From NCBI GenBank assembly GCA_963744915.1, contig CAVUUY010000013.1, forward strand, positions 62,001 through 126,000: a stretch of 64,000 nt of DNA, read 5' to 3'. The position numbers were made by a program, and so were the translations under genes. The notes under the pieces are model-generated. The model had not been told where the DNA came from. It saw only the letters and a list, made by a program, of their open reading frames with translations, and did not search any database. This document shows, one piece after another, positions 1 to 9,062 of the stretch (positions are counted from its first letter, which is position 1; each line of letters starts with the position of its first letter). The DNA is from DATAFF01 sp963744915 (GTDB lineage: Bacteria > Pseudomonadota > Alphaproteobacteria > Rhizobiales > Aestuariivirgaceae).

Positions 1-1102
<1,102 letters not shown>

Positions 1103-1225
1103 CGTCTTTTCCTGCGTTCTGCCCTTGGCCGCCAGGCTTTCGCTTGTGCCTGAAATGGTTGCGGCATCCCCGTTTGGGCGCTTTGGCAAGGGCCCCATTG
1201 CCCGTTGCCGTCATGAGGGGAGTGC

Positions 1226-1244
1226 GGCGGCGTCCAACGCCGCC
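1226..1244 (-). promoter_or_regulatory. Strong hairpin in the rpsO-pnp intergenic region
   Basis: A perfect 7-base-pair stem (GGCGGCG / CGCCGCC) with a 5-base loop lies 11 bases past the rpsO stop. No U-run follows on the minus strand, so it does not look like a simple intrinsic terminator. In enterobacteria this intergenic region carries a terminator and an RNase III processing stem used in pnp autocontrol. A similar processing role here is inference. Confidence 0.5.
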
Positions 1245-1255
1245 CGTCACGATCG

Positions 1256-1525
1256 TCAACGGCGAATTCCCAGCCGCTCGATCAGCATCTTGTAGCGCGA
1301 GTCGCTTTTGGACTTCAGGTAATCGAGAAGCACCCGGCGCTGGCTGACCAGCTTCAGGAGACCGCGCCGCGAATGGTTGTCTTTCTTGTGGGTCTGAAAA
1401 TGATCGGTCAGGTTCTTGATCCGCTCGGTCAAGATCGCGACCTGAACTTCCGGGGATCCCGTGTCGTCGCCCCGCACGGCGTATTCCTTGATGAGCGCCT
1501 GCTTGCGCTCTGCAGCAATCGACAT
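1256..1525 (-). CDS. rpsO: 30S ribosomal protein S15
   Basis: 89-residue S15, the primary binder of the central domain of 16S rRNA. The sequence shows the family hallmarks TGSPEVQVAILTERI, HKKDNHSRRGLL and RVLLDYLKS, and the length matches the usual 88-89 residues. The ATG at 1525 was chosen over an upstream in-frame start because it begins MSIAAERKQ, has an AGGAGA ribosome-binding site just before it, and gives family length. It lies 34 bases downstream of truB and precedes pnp. Confidence 0.98.
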   Translation of the reverse strand: MSIAAERKQALIKEYAVRGDDTGSPEVQVAILTERIKNLTDHFQTHKKDNHSRRGLLKLVSQRRVLLDYLKSKSDSRYKMLIERLGIRR

Positions 1526-1559
1526 CGTCAATCTCCTTTCAGGGCGGTTCGCCCCTTCG

Positions 1560-2483
1560 TCAACCCAGATTGAACACACGCCTGGGCTTCAGCACCCCGC
1601 CTTCGATGTTGCCGATCGCGATCGGCTCTCTGCGCCAGGTGACGTAAACCGCATCGAGCTTGATCGGAGCATCCCTGCCACGCAGAAGGATGGGCTGGCC
1701 TTGCTTGAGGCGTGATGCCTCCGCCTGGCTCACGGCCAGCGCCGGGATGTCGTCCAGCGCGGTCTCGAGCGGGCGAAGACAGGAAATGAGGCCTTCCGGC
1801 CCCGCGCCCTTATGGCGCAACTCCTGCAAGGATTCCAGCGAAATCATGTCGCTCTCGGCAAACGGCCCGACGCGGGTGCGCCGCAATGCCGCGACCCGGC
1901 CGAAGCAGCCGAGCGCCCGGCCGAGATCGCGGGCCAGCGCCCTGATATAGGCGCCCTTGCCGCAATCGGTTTCGAATTCGGCATGGTCGCGATCCGGCAT
2001 GGCGACCAAAATGAGCCGGGCAATCTCCACCGGGCGGGGGGCGAGTGCGGTTTCGAGGCCCTCGCGGGCCAGGTCATAGGCCCGCGCGCCCTCGACCTTG
2101 ACGGCGGAAAACCGGGGAGGAACCTGCATCAGCGTGCCGGTGAAGTCCGGCAGCGCCGCCGTGATGGCCTGTTCCGTCGGGCGCTCGCCGGAAAGGGCGC
2201 TCGGCGCGGTCTCGCCATCGTCGGACGGGGTCTCCTCGCCCCAGGCGATGCTGAACCGATAGGTCTTGGATCCGTCCATGATGAACGAAACGGTCTTGGT
2301 GGCCTCGCCCAGTGCGATGGGCAGCATGCCGCTCGCCAGCGGATCGAGCGTGCCGGCATGACCAGCCTTCTCGGCCGCGAACAGTCGCTTGACCTCGCTC
2401 ACCATGCGGGTCGAGCCCGCCCCCATGGGCTTGTCGAGCACGAGCCAGCCATGGACCGGCTCGCCTTTGCGCCGCGCCGCCAT
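1560..2483 (-). CDS. truB: tRNA pseudouridine(55) synthase TruB
   Basis: 307-residue pseudouridine synthase that makes pseudouridine 55 in the T-loop of nearly all tRNAs. The N-terminus HGWLVLDKPMGAGST is typical, and the catalytic aspartate sits in GHAGTLDPLASGMLP around residue 47. KTYRFSIAWGEETPSDDGE and VPPRFSAVKVEG are further family segments, and the C-terminus carries a short PUA-like extension. It follows rbfA by 6 bases in the nusA-infB-rbfA-truB-rpsO-pnp order, so it is almost certainly co-transcribed. Confidence 0.97.
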   Translation of the reverse strand: MAARRKGEPVHGWLVLDKPMGAGSTRMVSEVKRLFAAEKAGHAGTLDPLASGMLPIALGEATKTVSFIMDGSKTYRFSIAWGEETPSDDGETAPSALSGERPTEQAITAALPDFTGTLMQVPPRFSAVKVEGARAYDLAREGLETALAPRPVEIARLILVAMPDRDHAEFETDCGKGAYIRALARDLGRALGCFGRVAALRRTRVGPFAESDMISLESLQELRHKGAGPEGLISCLRPLETALDDIPALAVSQAEASRLKQGQPILLRGRDAPIKLDAVYVTWRREPIAIGNIEGGVLKPRRVFNLG

Positions 2484-2489
2484 CGGCTG

Positions 2490-2885
2490 TCACTCGCGGT
2501 CCGGGTCGGGGTCGTGGCGCTCGAGATCGCGACGGACCTCGGGACGGTTGAGGAGCTCATCGACATGGGCGGCATAGTCGAGGGCCGTGTCGAGGCGGAA
2601 GCGCAGGTCGGGAAGGAATTTGAGGTCGAGCCGAGGCGCCAGCAGCTTGCGGAAGTGCTTGCGGTGGCGATCGAGCGCGGCGAGGAAGGCGTCCTCGCGT
2701 CCGGGTACGAACGGGCGTACGTAAACGGTGGCGAGCCGGAGGTCGGCAGAGAGCTGCACCTCGACGATGGTGAGGCCGGCATGCTCGAGGAAGTCGTCGG
2801 CAACATCGCCATGGGCAAAGATGGCGGCAAGCTCGTGCCGTATCAGCTCTCCCACCCGGAGCTGGCGCTGGCTTGGCGTCTTCAC
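2490..2885 (-). CDS. rbfA: 30S ribosome-binding factor RbfA
   Basis: 131-residue RbfA, a KH-fold cold-shock/maturation factor that binds the 5' helix of 16S rRNA in late 30S assembly. The core is QRQLRVGELIRHELAAIF, then a beta segment VEVQLSADLRLATVYVRPF and the RLAPRLDLKFLPDLRF-like region. The start is a GTG that overlaps the infB stop (GTGA, 4 bases), giving translational coupling. An upstream in-frame start would add 29 arginine-rich residues that overlap infB and do not resemble the family. The C-terminus ends in a charged DPDPDRE tail. Confidence 0.95.
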   Translation of the reverse strand: MKTPSQRQLRVGELIRHELAAIFAHGDVADDFLEHAGLTIVEVQLSADLRLATVYVRPFVPGREDAFLAALDRHRKHFRKLLAPRLDLKFLPDLRFRLDTALDYAAHVDELLNRPEVRRDLERHDPDPDRE

Positions 2886-5800
2886 AATGTGCGTTTCACC
2901 TCTTCGACGCGGAAGCACTCGATGACGTCGCCGGCGCGCATGTCCTGATAGCCCTCGAAGGCCATGCCGCATTCCTGGCCGGCAACGACCTCGCGGACCT
3001 CGTCCTTGAAGCGCTTGAGCGTCGACAGCGTACCCTCATGCACGACCACGTTGTCGCGGATGAGGCGCACCCGTGCGCCGCGCTGCACGACGCCCTCGGT
3101 GACGCGGCAACCGGCGACCTTGCCGACCTTGGAGATGTTGAAGATCTCGAGGATCTCGGCATTGCCGAGGAAGGTCTCGCGCAAGGTCGGGGCGAGCAGG
3201 CCGGACATGGCCTGTTTCACGTCGTCGACGAGATCGTAGATGATGTTGTAGTAGCGGATCTCGATGCCGTTGCGCTCGGCGGCGTCGCGGGCCTGGGCAT
3301 TGGCGCGGACGTTGAAGCCGAGGACGACGGTGCCGGAGGCCGACGCGAGCTGGACGTCGGACTCGGAGATGCCGCCGACGCCATAATGGACCACGCGCGC
3401 CACAACCTCGTCGGTCGAGAGCTTCTCGAGCGCCTGTACGATCGCCTCGGCCGAACCCTGTACGTCCGCCTTGACGAGGATCTGGAACTCCTTGCGCCCG
3501 ACATCCTTCATCTGGGTCATCATCTGCTCGAGCGACGAGCGGCCGGCAGGGGTGCCACGGGTCTCGCGCCGCTTGCGGTCGCGATATTCGCTGATCTCGC
3601 GGGCGCGGGCCTCGGTCTCGACTACCACCAGCTGATCGCCGGCCTCGGGCGCGCTCGAGAAGCCGAGCACCTCGACCGGCACCGATGGCCCGGCCGATTT
3701 CGCGGACTCGCCGCGCTCGTCGACGAGGGCGCGCACGCGGCCCCAGGCGCTTCCCGCGACGATGATGTCGCCCGGCCGCAGGGTGCCGCGCTGGACGAGA
3801 ACGGTGGCCACCGGCCCGCGACCCTTGTCGAGCTGGGCTTCGACGACGATGCCGTCGGCCGGACGGTCGGGATTGGCCTTGAGATTCAGCACCTCGGCCT
3901 GCAGCAGGATGGCGTCGAGGAGCTTGTCGAGATTGGTGCCCTTGGTGGCCGACACCTCGACCTCGAGGGTATCGCCGCCCATGCTCTCGACGACGATCTC
4001 ATGGGCGAGGAGATCGGTGCGCACGCGGGTCGGATTGGCGTCCGCCTTGTCGATCTTGTTGATGGCAACGATGATCGGCACCTCGGCGGCACGGGCGTGG
4101 TTGATGGCCTCGACAGTCTGCGGCATGACGCCGTCATCGGCCGCCACCACCAGCACGACGATGTCGGTGGCGCGGGCACCGCGGGCGCGCATGGCGGTGA
4201 ACGCCTCATGGCCCGGCGTGTCGATGAAGGTGATCAGGCCGGAGGTCGTCTCGACCTGGTAGGCGCCGATATGCTGGGTGATGCCGCCTGCCTCTCCGGA
4301 AACGACATTGGTCTTGCGGATGGCATCGAGCAGCGAGGTCTTGCCGTGGTCGACATGGCCCATGATGGTGACCACGGGAGCGCGCGGCCTGAGATCGCCG
4401 GCGATGTCGGTCATGCCCATCAGCCCTTCCTCGACATCGGCCTCGGAGACGCGGCGCACCTGGTGGCCGAGCTCCTCGGCGACGAGCTGCGCGGTGTCGG
4501 CGTCGATGACGTCGTTGATCTTGTACATCTGCCCCTGCTTCATCAGGAGCTTGATGACGTCGACGGAGCGCTCGGCCATGCGGTTGGCGAGCTCCTGGAT
4601 GGTGATCGCCTCGGGAATGATGACGTCGCGGGTGATCTTCTCCTTGGAGGGCTGAAAGCCCGAGGCCTGCTTGCGCTGGCGCTCGGTGCGGCGGCGGAAG
4701 GCAGCCAGCGAGCGGGCGCGCTCCTCGTCCTCGCTCAGCGCGTTGGAAACGGTCAGCTTGCCGCGGCGGCGGTCGGCCTCGGTCTTGGTGACCTTGGGGG
4801 CCGGCACCTTGACCTCGCGGCGAATCCGGCTGCGCGAGCGCTCGCTCTCTTCATCCTCGACGACGACGGTGGTCGCGGCGACCGCGGTCCGCGGCTCGCC
4901 GATCCGGGTGCGGGCCGTTTCCTCGGCGCGGCGCTTGCTTTCCTCCTCGGCGCGGCGGCGGGCTTCCTCGTCGGCCTTGCGGGCGGCAGCGGCCTCGCGC
5001 TCGGCAGCTTCGCGGGCTGCCGCTTCGGCATGGCGGCGCGCCTCTTCCTCGGCCCGCTTGCGGTCCTCGGCCTCGCGGACCCGGGCGGAGGCGAGAGCAC
5101 GCTCGCGCGCCTCCTTCTCGTCGGCGGTCAAGGTGCGCAGCACGACCCCGGGACGCGTGGATTGCGGGCGCGGACCATCGCCGCGGCGACCGGCCTCGCC
5201 ACGGCCAGGCGCCGCCTGGGGCTGGCCTGCCCGCGCCGTGGACTGGGCGGCACCGCGGGCCGGCGCTGCGCCATCGCGCGCGCGGCCGGCCGGAGCGCCG
5301 GCGGCAGTTGCCGGCTGGGCCTGTCGGCTGGCGGTTGCGGAAGGTTGCGGAGCGGCTGCGGCCGGGCGCGCGGCGGCCGGGGGCGGTTGCACCGCCGCTG
5401 GCGCTGCTTGCACCGATAGTGCGGCCGCGGCAGCCGGCGGCGTCGCCGGCTGGGGCGGAGCGGCGTCGACTGCCGGAACCCCGGCCTCAGCCTGCGGCGT
5501 CGGTTCGACCGGCGCTGGCGCGGGCCGCGCAATGGTGGCGGTATCGATGCCGGCCGCGGCCGGGCTCGACGCGGCCGCCGGCGGTGGCGCCGGGCGCGAT
5601 GGAGCTGCCGCTGGGGTAGGTCGCGGCGCGGCGGCGCTTGCCGGCGGGGCCGCGGCAGGCGCCGGGGCTGGCGCCTTGGCCGCCGCGGCAGCCTCCGGCT
5701 CGCCGGATTTGGCCGGCTGGATCACCCGCTTGCGCTTGGTTTCCACCACCACGGTCTTGGAACGGCCATGGGGGAAATTCTGCCGGACCCGGCCTTGTTC

Positions 5801-5893
5801 GACGGCCGGACGGCGAAGACTCAATGTCCGGCCGGTCGGCCCTTGCGGTCCGGCATGCTGCTTGCGATCTCCGGGATCGTTCGTATCGTTCAT
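2882..5893 (-). CDS. infB: Translation initiation factor IF-2
   Basis: 1003-residue IF-2, the GTPase that places initiator tRNA on the 30S subunit and promotes subunit joining. After a short start (MNDTNDPGDRK) comes a long Ala/Pro-rich region to about residue 260, then a charged coiled-coil-like stretch rich in Arg/Glu/Ala to about residue 370. The G domain follows: GHVDHGKT near residue 508, DTPGHEAF near 556 and NKID near 612, then domains II-IV ending EVKRTL. The long low-complexity N-terminus is usual in alphaproteobacteria. ATG 5893 has an AGAGAG Shine-Dalgarno-like element; an in-frame TTG six codons upstream is less likely. Confidence 0.97.
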   Translation of the reverse strand: MNDTNDPGDRKQHAGPQGPTGRTLSLRRPAVEQGRVRQNFPHGRSKTVVVETKRKRVIQPAKSGEPEAAAAAKAPAPAPAAAPPASAAAPRPTPAAAPSRPAPPPAAASSPAAAGIDTATIARPAPAPVEPTPQAEAGVPAVDAAPPQPATPPAAAAALSVQAAPAAVQPPPAAARPAAAAPQPSATASRQAQPATAAGAPAGRARDGAAPARGAAQSTARAGQPQAAPGRGEAGRRGDGPRPQSTRPGVVLRTLTADEKEARERALASARVREAEDRKRAEEEARRHAEAAAREAAEREAAAARKADEEARRRAEEESKRRAEETARTRIGEPRTAVAATTVVVEDEESERSRSRIRREVKVPAPKVTKTEADRRRGKLTVSNALSEDEERARSLAAFRRRTERQRKQASGFQPSKEKITRDVIIPEAITIQELANRMAERSVDVIKLLMKQGQMYKINDVIDADTAQLVAEELGHQVRRVSEADVEEGLMGMTDIAGDLRPRAPVVTIMGHVDHGKTSLLDAIRKTNVVSGEAGGITQHIGAYQVETTSGLITFIDTPGHEAFTAMRARGARATDIVVLVVAADDGVMPQTVEAINHARAAEVPIIVAINKIDKADANPTRVRTDLLAHEIVVESMGGDTLEVEVSATKGTNLDKLLDAILLQAEVLNLKANPDRPADGIVVEAQLDKGRGPVATVLVQRGTLRPGDIIVAGSAWGRVRALVDERGESAKSAGPSVPVEVLGFSSAPEAGDQLVVVETEARAREISEYRDRKRRETRGTPAGRSSLEQMMTQMKDVGRKEFQILVKADVQGSAEAIVQALEKLSTDEVVARVVHYGVGGISESDVQLASASGTVVLGFNVRANAQARDAAERNGIEIRYYNIIYDLVDDVKQAMSGLLAPTLRETFLGNAEILEIFNISKVGKVAGCRVTEGVVQRGARVRLIRDNVVVHEGTLSTLKRFKDEVREVVAGQECGMAFEGYQDMRAGDVIECFRVEEVKRTL

Positions 5894-5916
5894 CTGCTCT
5901 CTTGTGTCCAACAGCG

Positions 5917-6540
5917 CTAGCGCTCCCGGTATGCTGAAAACCGGCGCGCCGCTGCGAGGAATTTGCGGGCTAGCCCGCCTTGGGCGATGCCAGCATGTAT
6001 CACATGTGATTGGCCCAACGCCAAACCCAATTCAGCGGATTCGAAGACATCGATGGTTTCTGGGGAAGACCCGGCCTCCTTGAGTTTTCCATAGAGTTTG
6101 CGACGGCCGTCCGCCGCCCCGTCCGCGGCCTCGACCAGCACCGCCGTCAAGCCCTTGCGGGCCTGTTCGGCCACCCGCTCGAAGCCGGCGCTGACCAGCC
6201 CCGCCTTGTTGGCGAGCGACAGGCATGCCAGCGCCTCCTGGCCCAGGAGGGCGGCGGCGCGCTCGGCAAGGTCGGGCGCGACCTGGCATTCGGCCCGGAA
6301 GCCGCGGGCGAAGAGCTTGCGGCGCGCCGCCTCGGCAACCTTGGAGGCGGCGCAGCTGACCCAGACGCCGCGGCCGGGCAGCTTCAGGCGCAGATCGGGC
6401 ACCACCTCGCCGGAGGGCGCCCTGGCAAAGCGGATGAGCTCCGCCAGGTCCTTGACCTCCCGCGTCACGATGCAGGTGCGCTCCGCCATTTCGGCCTCGC
6501 CGTCCCGGTCTGCTGCTGCGATCGCCTCGACAGGGTTCAT
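5917..6540 (-). CDS. RNA-binding protein of the YlxR/DUF448 family with L7Ae-like C-terminal domain
   Basis: 207-residue protein between nusA and infB, the standard place for YlxR. Residues about 18-60 contain the DUF448 signature RTCIVTREVKDLAELIRFAR and the GRGVWVSC segment. A later region (LSLANKAGLVSAGFERV, then KLTAVLVEAADGA-like residues) looks like the L7Ae/L30e-type domain found fused to YlxR in alphaproteobacteria. The start ATG 6540 is 7 bases after the nusA stop; an upstream start would run deep into nusA. Its likely role is RNA binding linked to transcription or translation; the exact function is not established by the sequence. Confidence 0.93.
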   Translation of the reverse strand: MNPVEAIAAADRDGEAEMAERTCIVTREVKDLAELIRFARAPSGEVVPDLRLKLPGRGVWVSCAASKVAEAARRKLFARGFRAECQVAPDLAERAAALLGQEALACLSLANKAGLVSAGFERVAEQARKGLTAVLVEAADGAADGRRKLYGKLKEAGSSPETIDVFESAELGLALGQSHVIHAGIAQGGLARKFLAAARRFSAYRER

Positions 6541-6547
6541 GGGTGCC

Positions 6548-8170
6548 TCACTCGGCCTCCACCTCCTCGAGCGGCTGCTCGGCGGGATCGCCGGTCGCCG
6601 CCGGCGCCACCGTCTCGGGCTCGATCCAGCCGGCCTTGACGCGGGCGGCCATGATGACCGCCTCGGCCTCGGGTTCCGAAACGTCAAGGCCGTTGAAGGC
6701 GCCTTGATGCTTCACCGTCTCGCCCTGCTTGCGCTCGGTCCAGCCGGTCAGGTCGTCGGTGGCGCAGCCGGCGAGGTCCTCCAGCGTGAGGATGCCGGCT
6801 TCGCCGAGGGCGACCAGCATGGCCGGGGTGATGCCGTCGACCTCGGCCACATCGTCCGCGACGCCGAGCTCGCGGCGCTTGGCATCCTGCTCGGCGGCGA
6901 TCTTGGCGAGATATTCGCGGGCCCGGCCCTGGATCTCGCTGGCGGTATCCTCGTCGAGGCCGTCGATGGAGGAGAGCTCCTTCTCCTCGACATAGGCGAT
7001 CTCCTCGACCGAGTCGAAGCCTTCCGAGGCAAGCAGCTGGGCCAGCATCTCGTCGGCATCAAGCGCCTCGATGAAGCGCTGCGTGCGCTCGGCGAATTCC
7101 TTCTGGCGGCGCTCGGACTCCTCGGCCTCGGTCAGGATGTCGATGTCCCAGCCGGTGAGCTGCGAGGCGAGCCGCACATTCTGGCCGCGGCGGCCGATGG
7201 CGAGCGACAGCTGGTCGTCGGGGACCACCACCTCGATGCGCTCGGCCTCCTCGTCGAGCACGACCTTGGCGACCTCGGCCGGGGCCAGCGCGTTGACCAC
7301 GAAGGTCGCGGCGTCGGTCGACCACGGGATGATGTCGATCTTCTCGCCCTGCAGCTCGCCGACCACCGCCTGGACGCGGCTGCCGCGCATGCCGACGCAG
7401 GCGCCGACCGGATCGATCGAGGAATCCTTGGAGCGCACCGCGATCTTGGCGCGGCTGCCGGGGTCGCGGGCCACCGACATGATCTCGACGATGCCGTCAT
7501 AGATCTCGGGCACTTCCTGGCCGAACAGCTTGGCCATGAACTGGGGATGGGTGCGCGACAGGAAGATCTGCGGCCCACGCTGCTCGCGGCGGACATCGTA
7601 GATATAGGCGCGCACCCGGTCGCCGGTGCGGAAATTCTCGCGCGGCAGACTCTCGTCGCGGCGGACGATCGCCTCGCCGCGGCCGAGATCGACGATGATG
7701 TTGCCGTATTCGACCCGCTTCACCACGCCGGAGACGATCTCGCCGATGCGGTCCTTGTACTCGTCGTACTGGCGCTCGCGCTCGGCATCGCGCACCTTCT
7801 GGACGATGACCTGCTTGGCGTTCTGAGCGGCGATGCGACCGAAATCGATGGGCGGCAGCGGCTCGGCGATGAAATCGCCGACGCGGGCGGCGGGATTCTT
7901 GTGGCGCGCCTCATCGAGGGTGATCTGGGTGGCCTCGTTCTCGACCGTCTCGACCACTTCGAGGAGGCGGTTGAGGCGGGTCTCGCCGGTCTTGGGGTCG
8001 ATCTCGGCGCGGATATCGTTCTCGGCGCCGTAGCGCGAGCGGGCGGCCCGCTGGATCGCATCCTCCATGGCCTGCAGGACGACGCGCTTGTCGATGCCCT
8101 TCTCGCGAGCCACGGCGTCGGCGATCTGCAGCAGCTCGAGCCGGTTGGCGCTCACCCCTGTTTCAGGCAT
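6548..8170 (-). CDS. nusA: Transcription termination/antitermination factor NusA
   Basis: 540-residue NusA. Order of domains: N-terminal RNA-polymerase-binding domain (LELLQIADAVAREKGIDK), S1 domain near residues 135-200 (GEIVSGVVKRVEYGNIIVDL), two KH domains (KDSSIDPVGACVGMRGSR; PDDQLSLAIGRRGQNVRLA), then two C-terminal acidic helix-hairpin-helix repeats. It binds RNA polymerase and modulates pausing and termination. The ATG at 8170 is preferred because AAGGGAG lies about 8 bases upstream, although ATG 8176 is in frame. It overlaps the rimP stop by 8 bases. The attenuator-like element before rimP suggests self-regulation. Confidence 0.97.
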   Translation of the reverse strand: MPETGVSANRLELLQIADAVAREKGIDKRVVLQAMEDAIQRAARSRYGAENDIRAEIDPKTGETRLNRLLEVVETVENEATQITLDEARHKNPAARVGDFIAEPLPPIDFGRIAAQNAKQVIVQKVRDAERERQYDEYKDRIGEIVSGVVKRVEYGNIIVDLGRGEAIVRRDESLPRENFRTGDRVRAYIYDVRREQRGPQIFLSRTHPQFMAKLFGQEVPEIYDGIVEIMSVARDPGSRAKIAVRSKDSSIDPVGACVGMRGSRVQAVVGELQGEKIDIIPWSTDAATFVVNALAPAEVAKVVLDEEAERIEVVVPDDQLSLAIGRRGQNVRLASQLTGWDIDILTEAEESERRQKEFAERTQRFIEALDADEMLAQLLASEGFDSVEEIAYVEEKELSSIDGLDEDTASEIQGRAREYLAKIAAEQDAKRRELGVADDVAEVDGITPAMLVALGEAGILTLEDLAGCATDDLTGWTERKQGETVKHQGAFNGLDVSEPEAEAVIMAARVKAGWIEPETVAPAATGDPAEQPLEEVEAE

Positions 8171-8771
8171 CGTCATTACTCCCTTCAATCACATCCATTT
8201 CGCTGCCGTCGGTGGGGCTTGTCCCCGCCGGTTTGCGGCTGGCGTCGATCAATGCATCGGTCAGCACGAGCTTGGCATCGCCGATATCGGCGAAAGGCAG
8301 GGCGACCGTCACCGCGTCGGCCCCCGCTTTCTCCGGCGGCAGGTCGAGGCGAACCGCGTCGGCAGCCATGCCGGCGATGATGCCGCGAAAGCGCTTGCGC
8401 CCCGCGAGCGGCTTCACGAGCTCGACCTTCGCTTCATGACCCGCCCAGCGGGCGAAATCCTCGGGCCGCACCAGCGGCCGGTCGATGCCAGGCGAGGAGA
8501 CCTCGAGCTGGTAGCTCTGGGGCACCGGGTCCTCGACGTCGATGAGCGGCGAGATGGCGCGGCTCACCGCCTCGCAGTCGTCGATGGTGAAGGTGCCGTC
8601 GGGCCGCTCGGCCATGATCTGCAGGGTCGAGGCGGTGAGGCGGACGCGCACCAGGCGAAAGCCCATCTCGTCAAGAACGGGTTCGATGATGCGGGCAACG
8701 ACTGCCGCGGGTCCGACCTCGCGGGCAACCCTTCGACCGCCGGTGATGCTTGCATGTTCGGCTTGCAACAA
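8163..8771 (-). CDS. rimP: Ribosome maturation factor RimP
   Basis: About 202 residues, needed for maturation of the 30S subunit. The family core EPVLDEMGFRLVRVRL, IDDCEAVSRAISPLID, YQLEVSSPGIDRPL and GRKRFRGII is clear. The first in-frame start is a TTG at 8771, preceded by AAAGGCGA, which could act as a weak ribosome-binding site. No good ATG lies between there and the conserved core, so the start is the least certain part. It is the first gene of the rimP-nusA-ylxR-infB-rbfA-truB operon. Confidence 0.93.
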   Translation of the reverse strand: MLQAEHASITGGRRVAREVGPAAVVARIIEPVLDEMGFRLVRVRLTASTLQIMAERPDGTFTIDDCEAVSRAISPLIDVEDPVPQSYQLEVSSPGIDRPLVRPEDFARWAGHEAKVELVKPLAGRKRFRGIIAGMAADAVRLDLPPEKAGADAVTVALPFADIGDAKLVLTDALIDASRKPAGTSPTDGSEMDVIEGSNDDA

Positions 8772-8786
8772 TCGCCTTTCACGACG

Positions 8787-8814
8787 AAAAAAAAGCGGGC
8801 CCGGCAGGACCCAC
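8787..8814 (-). terminator. Intrinsic-terminator-like hairpin (probable attenuator) before rimP
   Basis: On the minus strand, GTGGGTC and GGCCCGC can pair as a 7-base stem (two G-U pairs) around a 6-base loop, followed directly by eight T residues. This is a textbook intrinsic terminator. It ends only 16 bases before the rimP start, downstream of a good promoter. Full-length rimP-nusA transcripts must therefore read through it, which suggests attenuation and not just insulation from trmB. Confidence 0.75.
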
Positions 8815-8870
8815 TCTCAACAGCCTCCCAATCCGGAGATCGGAAGTTATGTGAGAATGAACACGGCGCT

Positions 8871-8899
8871 GATATACGCCTGCGACGGCGCCGGTGCAA
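8871..8899 (-). promoter_or_regulatory. Sigma70-like promoter of the rimP-nusA operon
   Basis: On the minus strand a -35 TTGCAC and a -10 TATATC are separated by exactly 17 bases. Transcription would start near 8864, giving a leader of about 93 bases to rimP that contains the terminator-like hairpin. The operon needs its own promoter because the gap to trmB is 277 bases. Confidence 0.6.
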
Positions 8900-8910
8900 G
8901 GGGGCAATCG

Positions 8911-8963
8911 GGAATAGGCAAGTTGGCAAGTAGGCAATAGGCAATAGGCAATAGGCAATAGGC
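8911..8963 (+). repeat. Heptamer (TAGGCAA) array, left arm of a mirrored pair
   Basis: Four uninterrupted TAGGCAA-type units plus degenerate ones (AAGTAGGCAA, AAGTTGGCAA). The right arm at 9024-9062 carries the same unit in reverse complement, with an exact 24-base match between arms, so a long cruciform or RNA hairpin is possible. Uniform units and an intergenic position fit slipped-strand expansion. Confidence 0.9.
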
Positions 8964-9023
8964 CGCGCTTCTCCCCGCCGCGGCACCTTTTCCGTGAGCC
9001 CGGGAGGGGAAAAGACGAGACAC

Positions 9024-9062
9024 CGCCTATTGCCTATTGCCTACTTGCCTATTGCCTACTTC
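9024..9062 (-). repeat. Heptamer (TTGCCTA) array, right arm, overlapping the trmB 3' end
   Basis: Four to five TTGCCTA units, reverse complement of the array at 8911-8963, with 60 bases between the arms. The trmB stop codon (TAG) and its last two sense codons are made of repeat sequence, so repeat growth has reached into the coding region. With its partner it forms a stable stem that could also stop or protect the metK-trmB transcript. Confidence 0.88.

Noticed and set aside
2873..5419. 848-codon open frame on the plus strand opposite infB
   Set aside because: High-GC shadow of infB: it runs antisense through the conserved GTPase domain, has low-complexity Asp/Gly/Leu/Ala content, no family motif and no ribosome-binding site.
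8911..9062. CRISPR-like look of the repeat arrays
   Set aside because: Units are 7 bases without unique spacers, and no cas genes are present.
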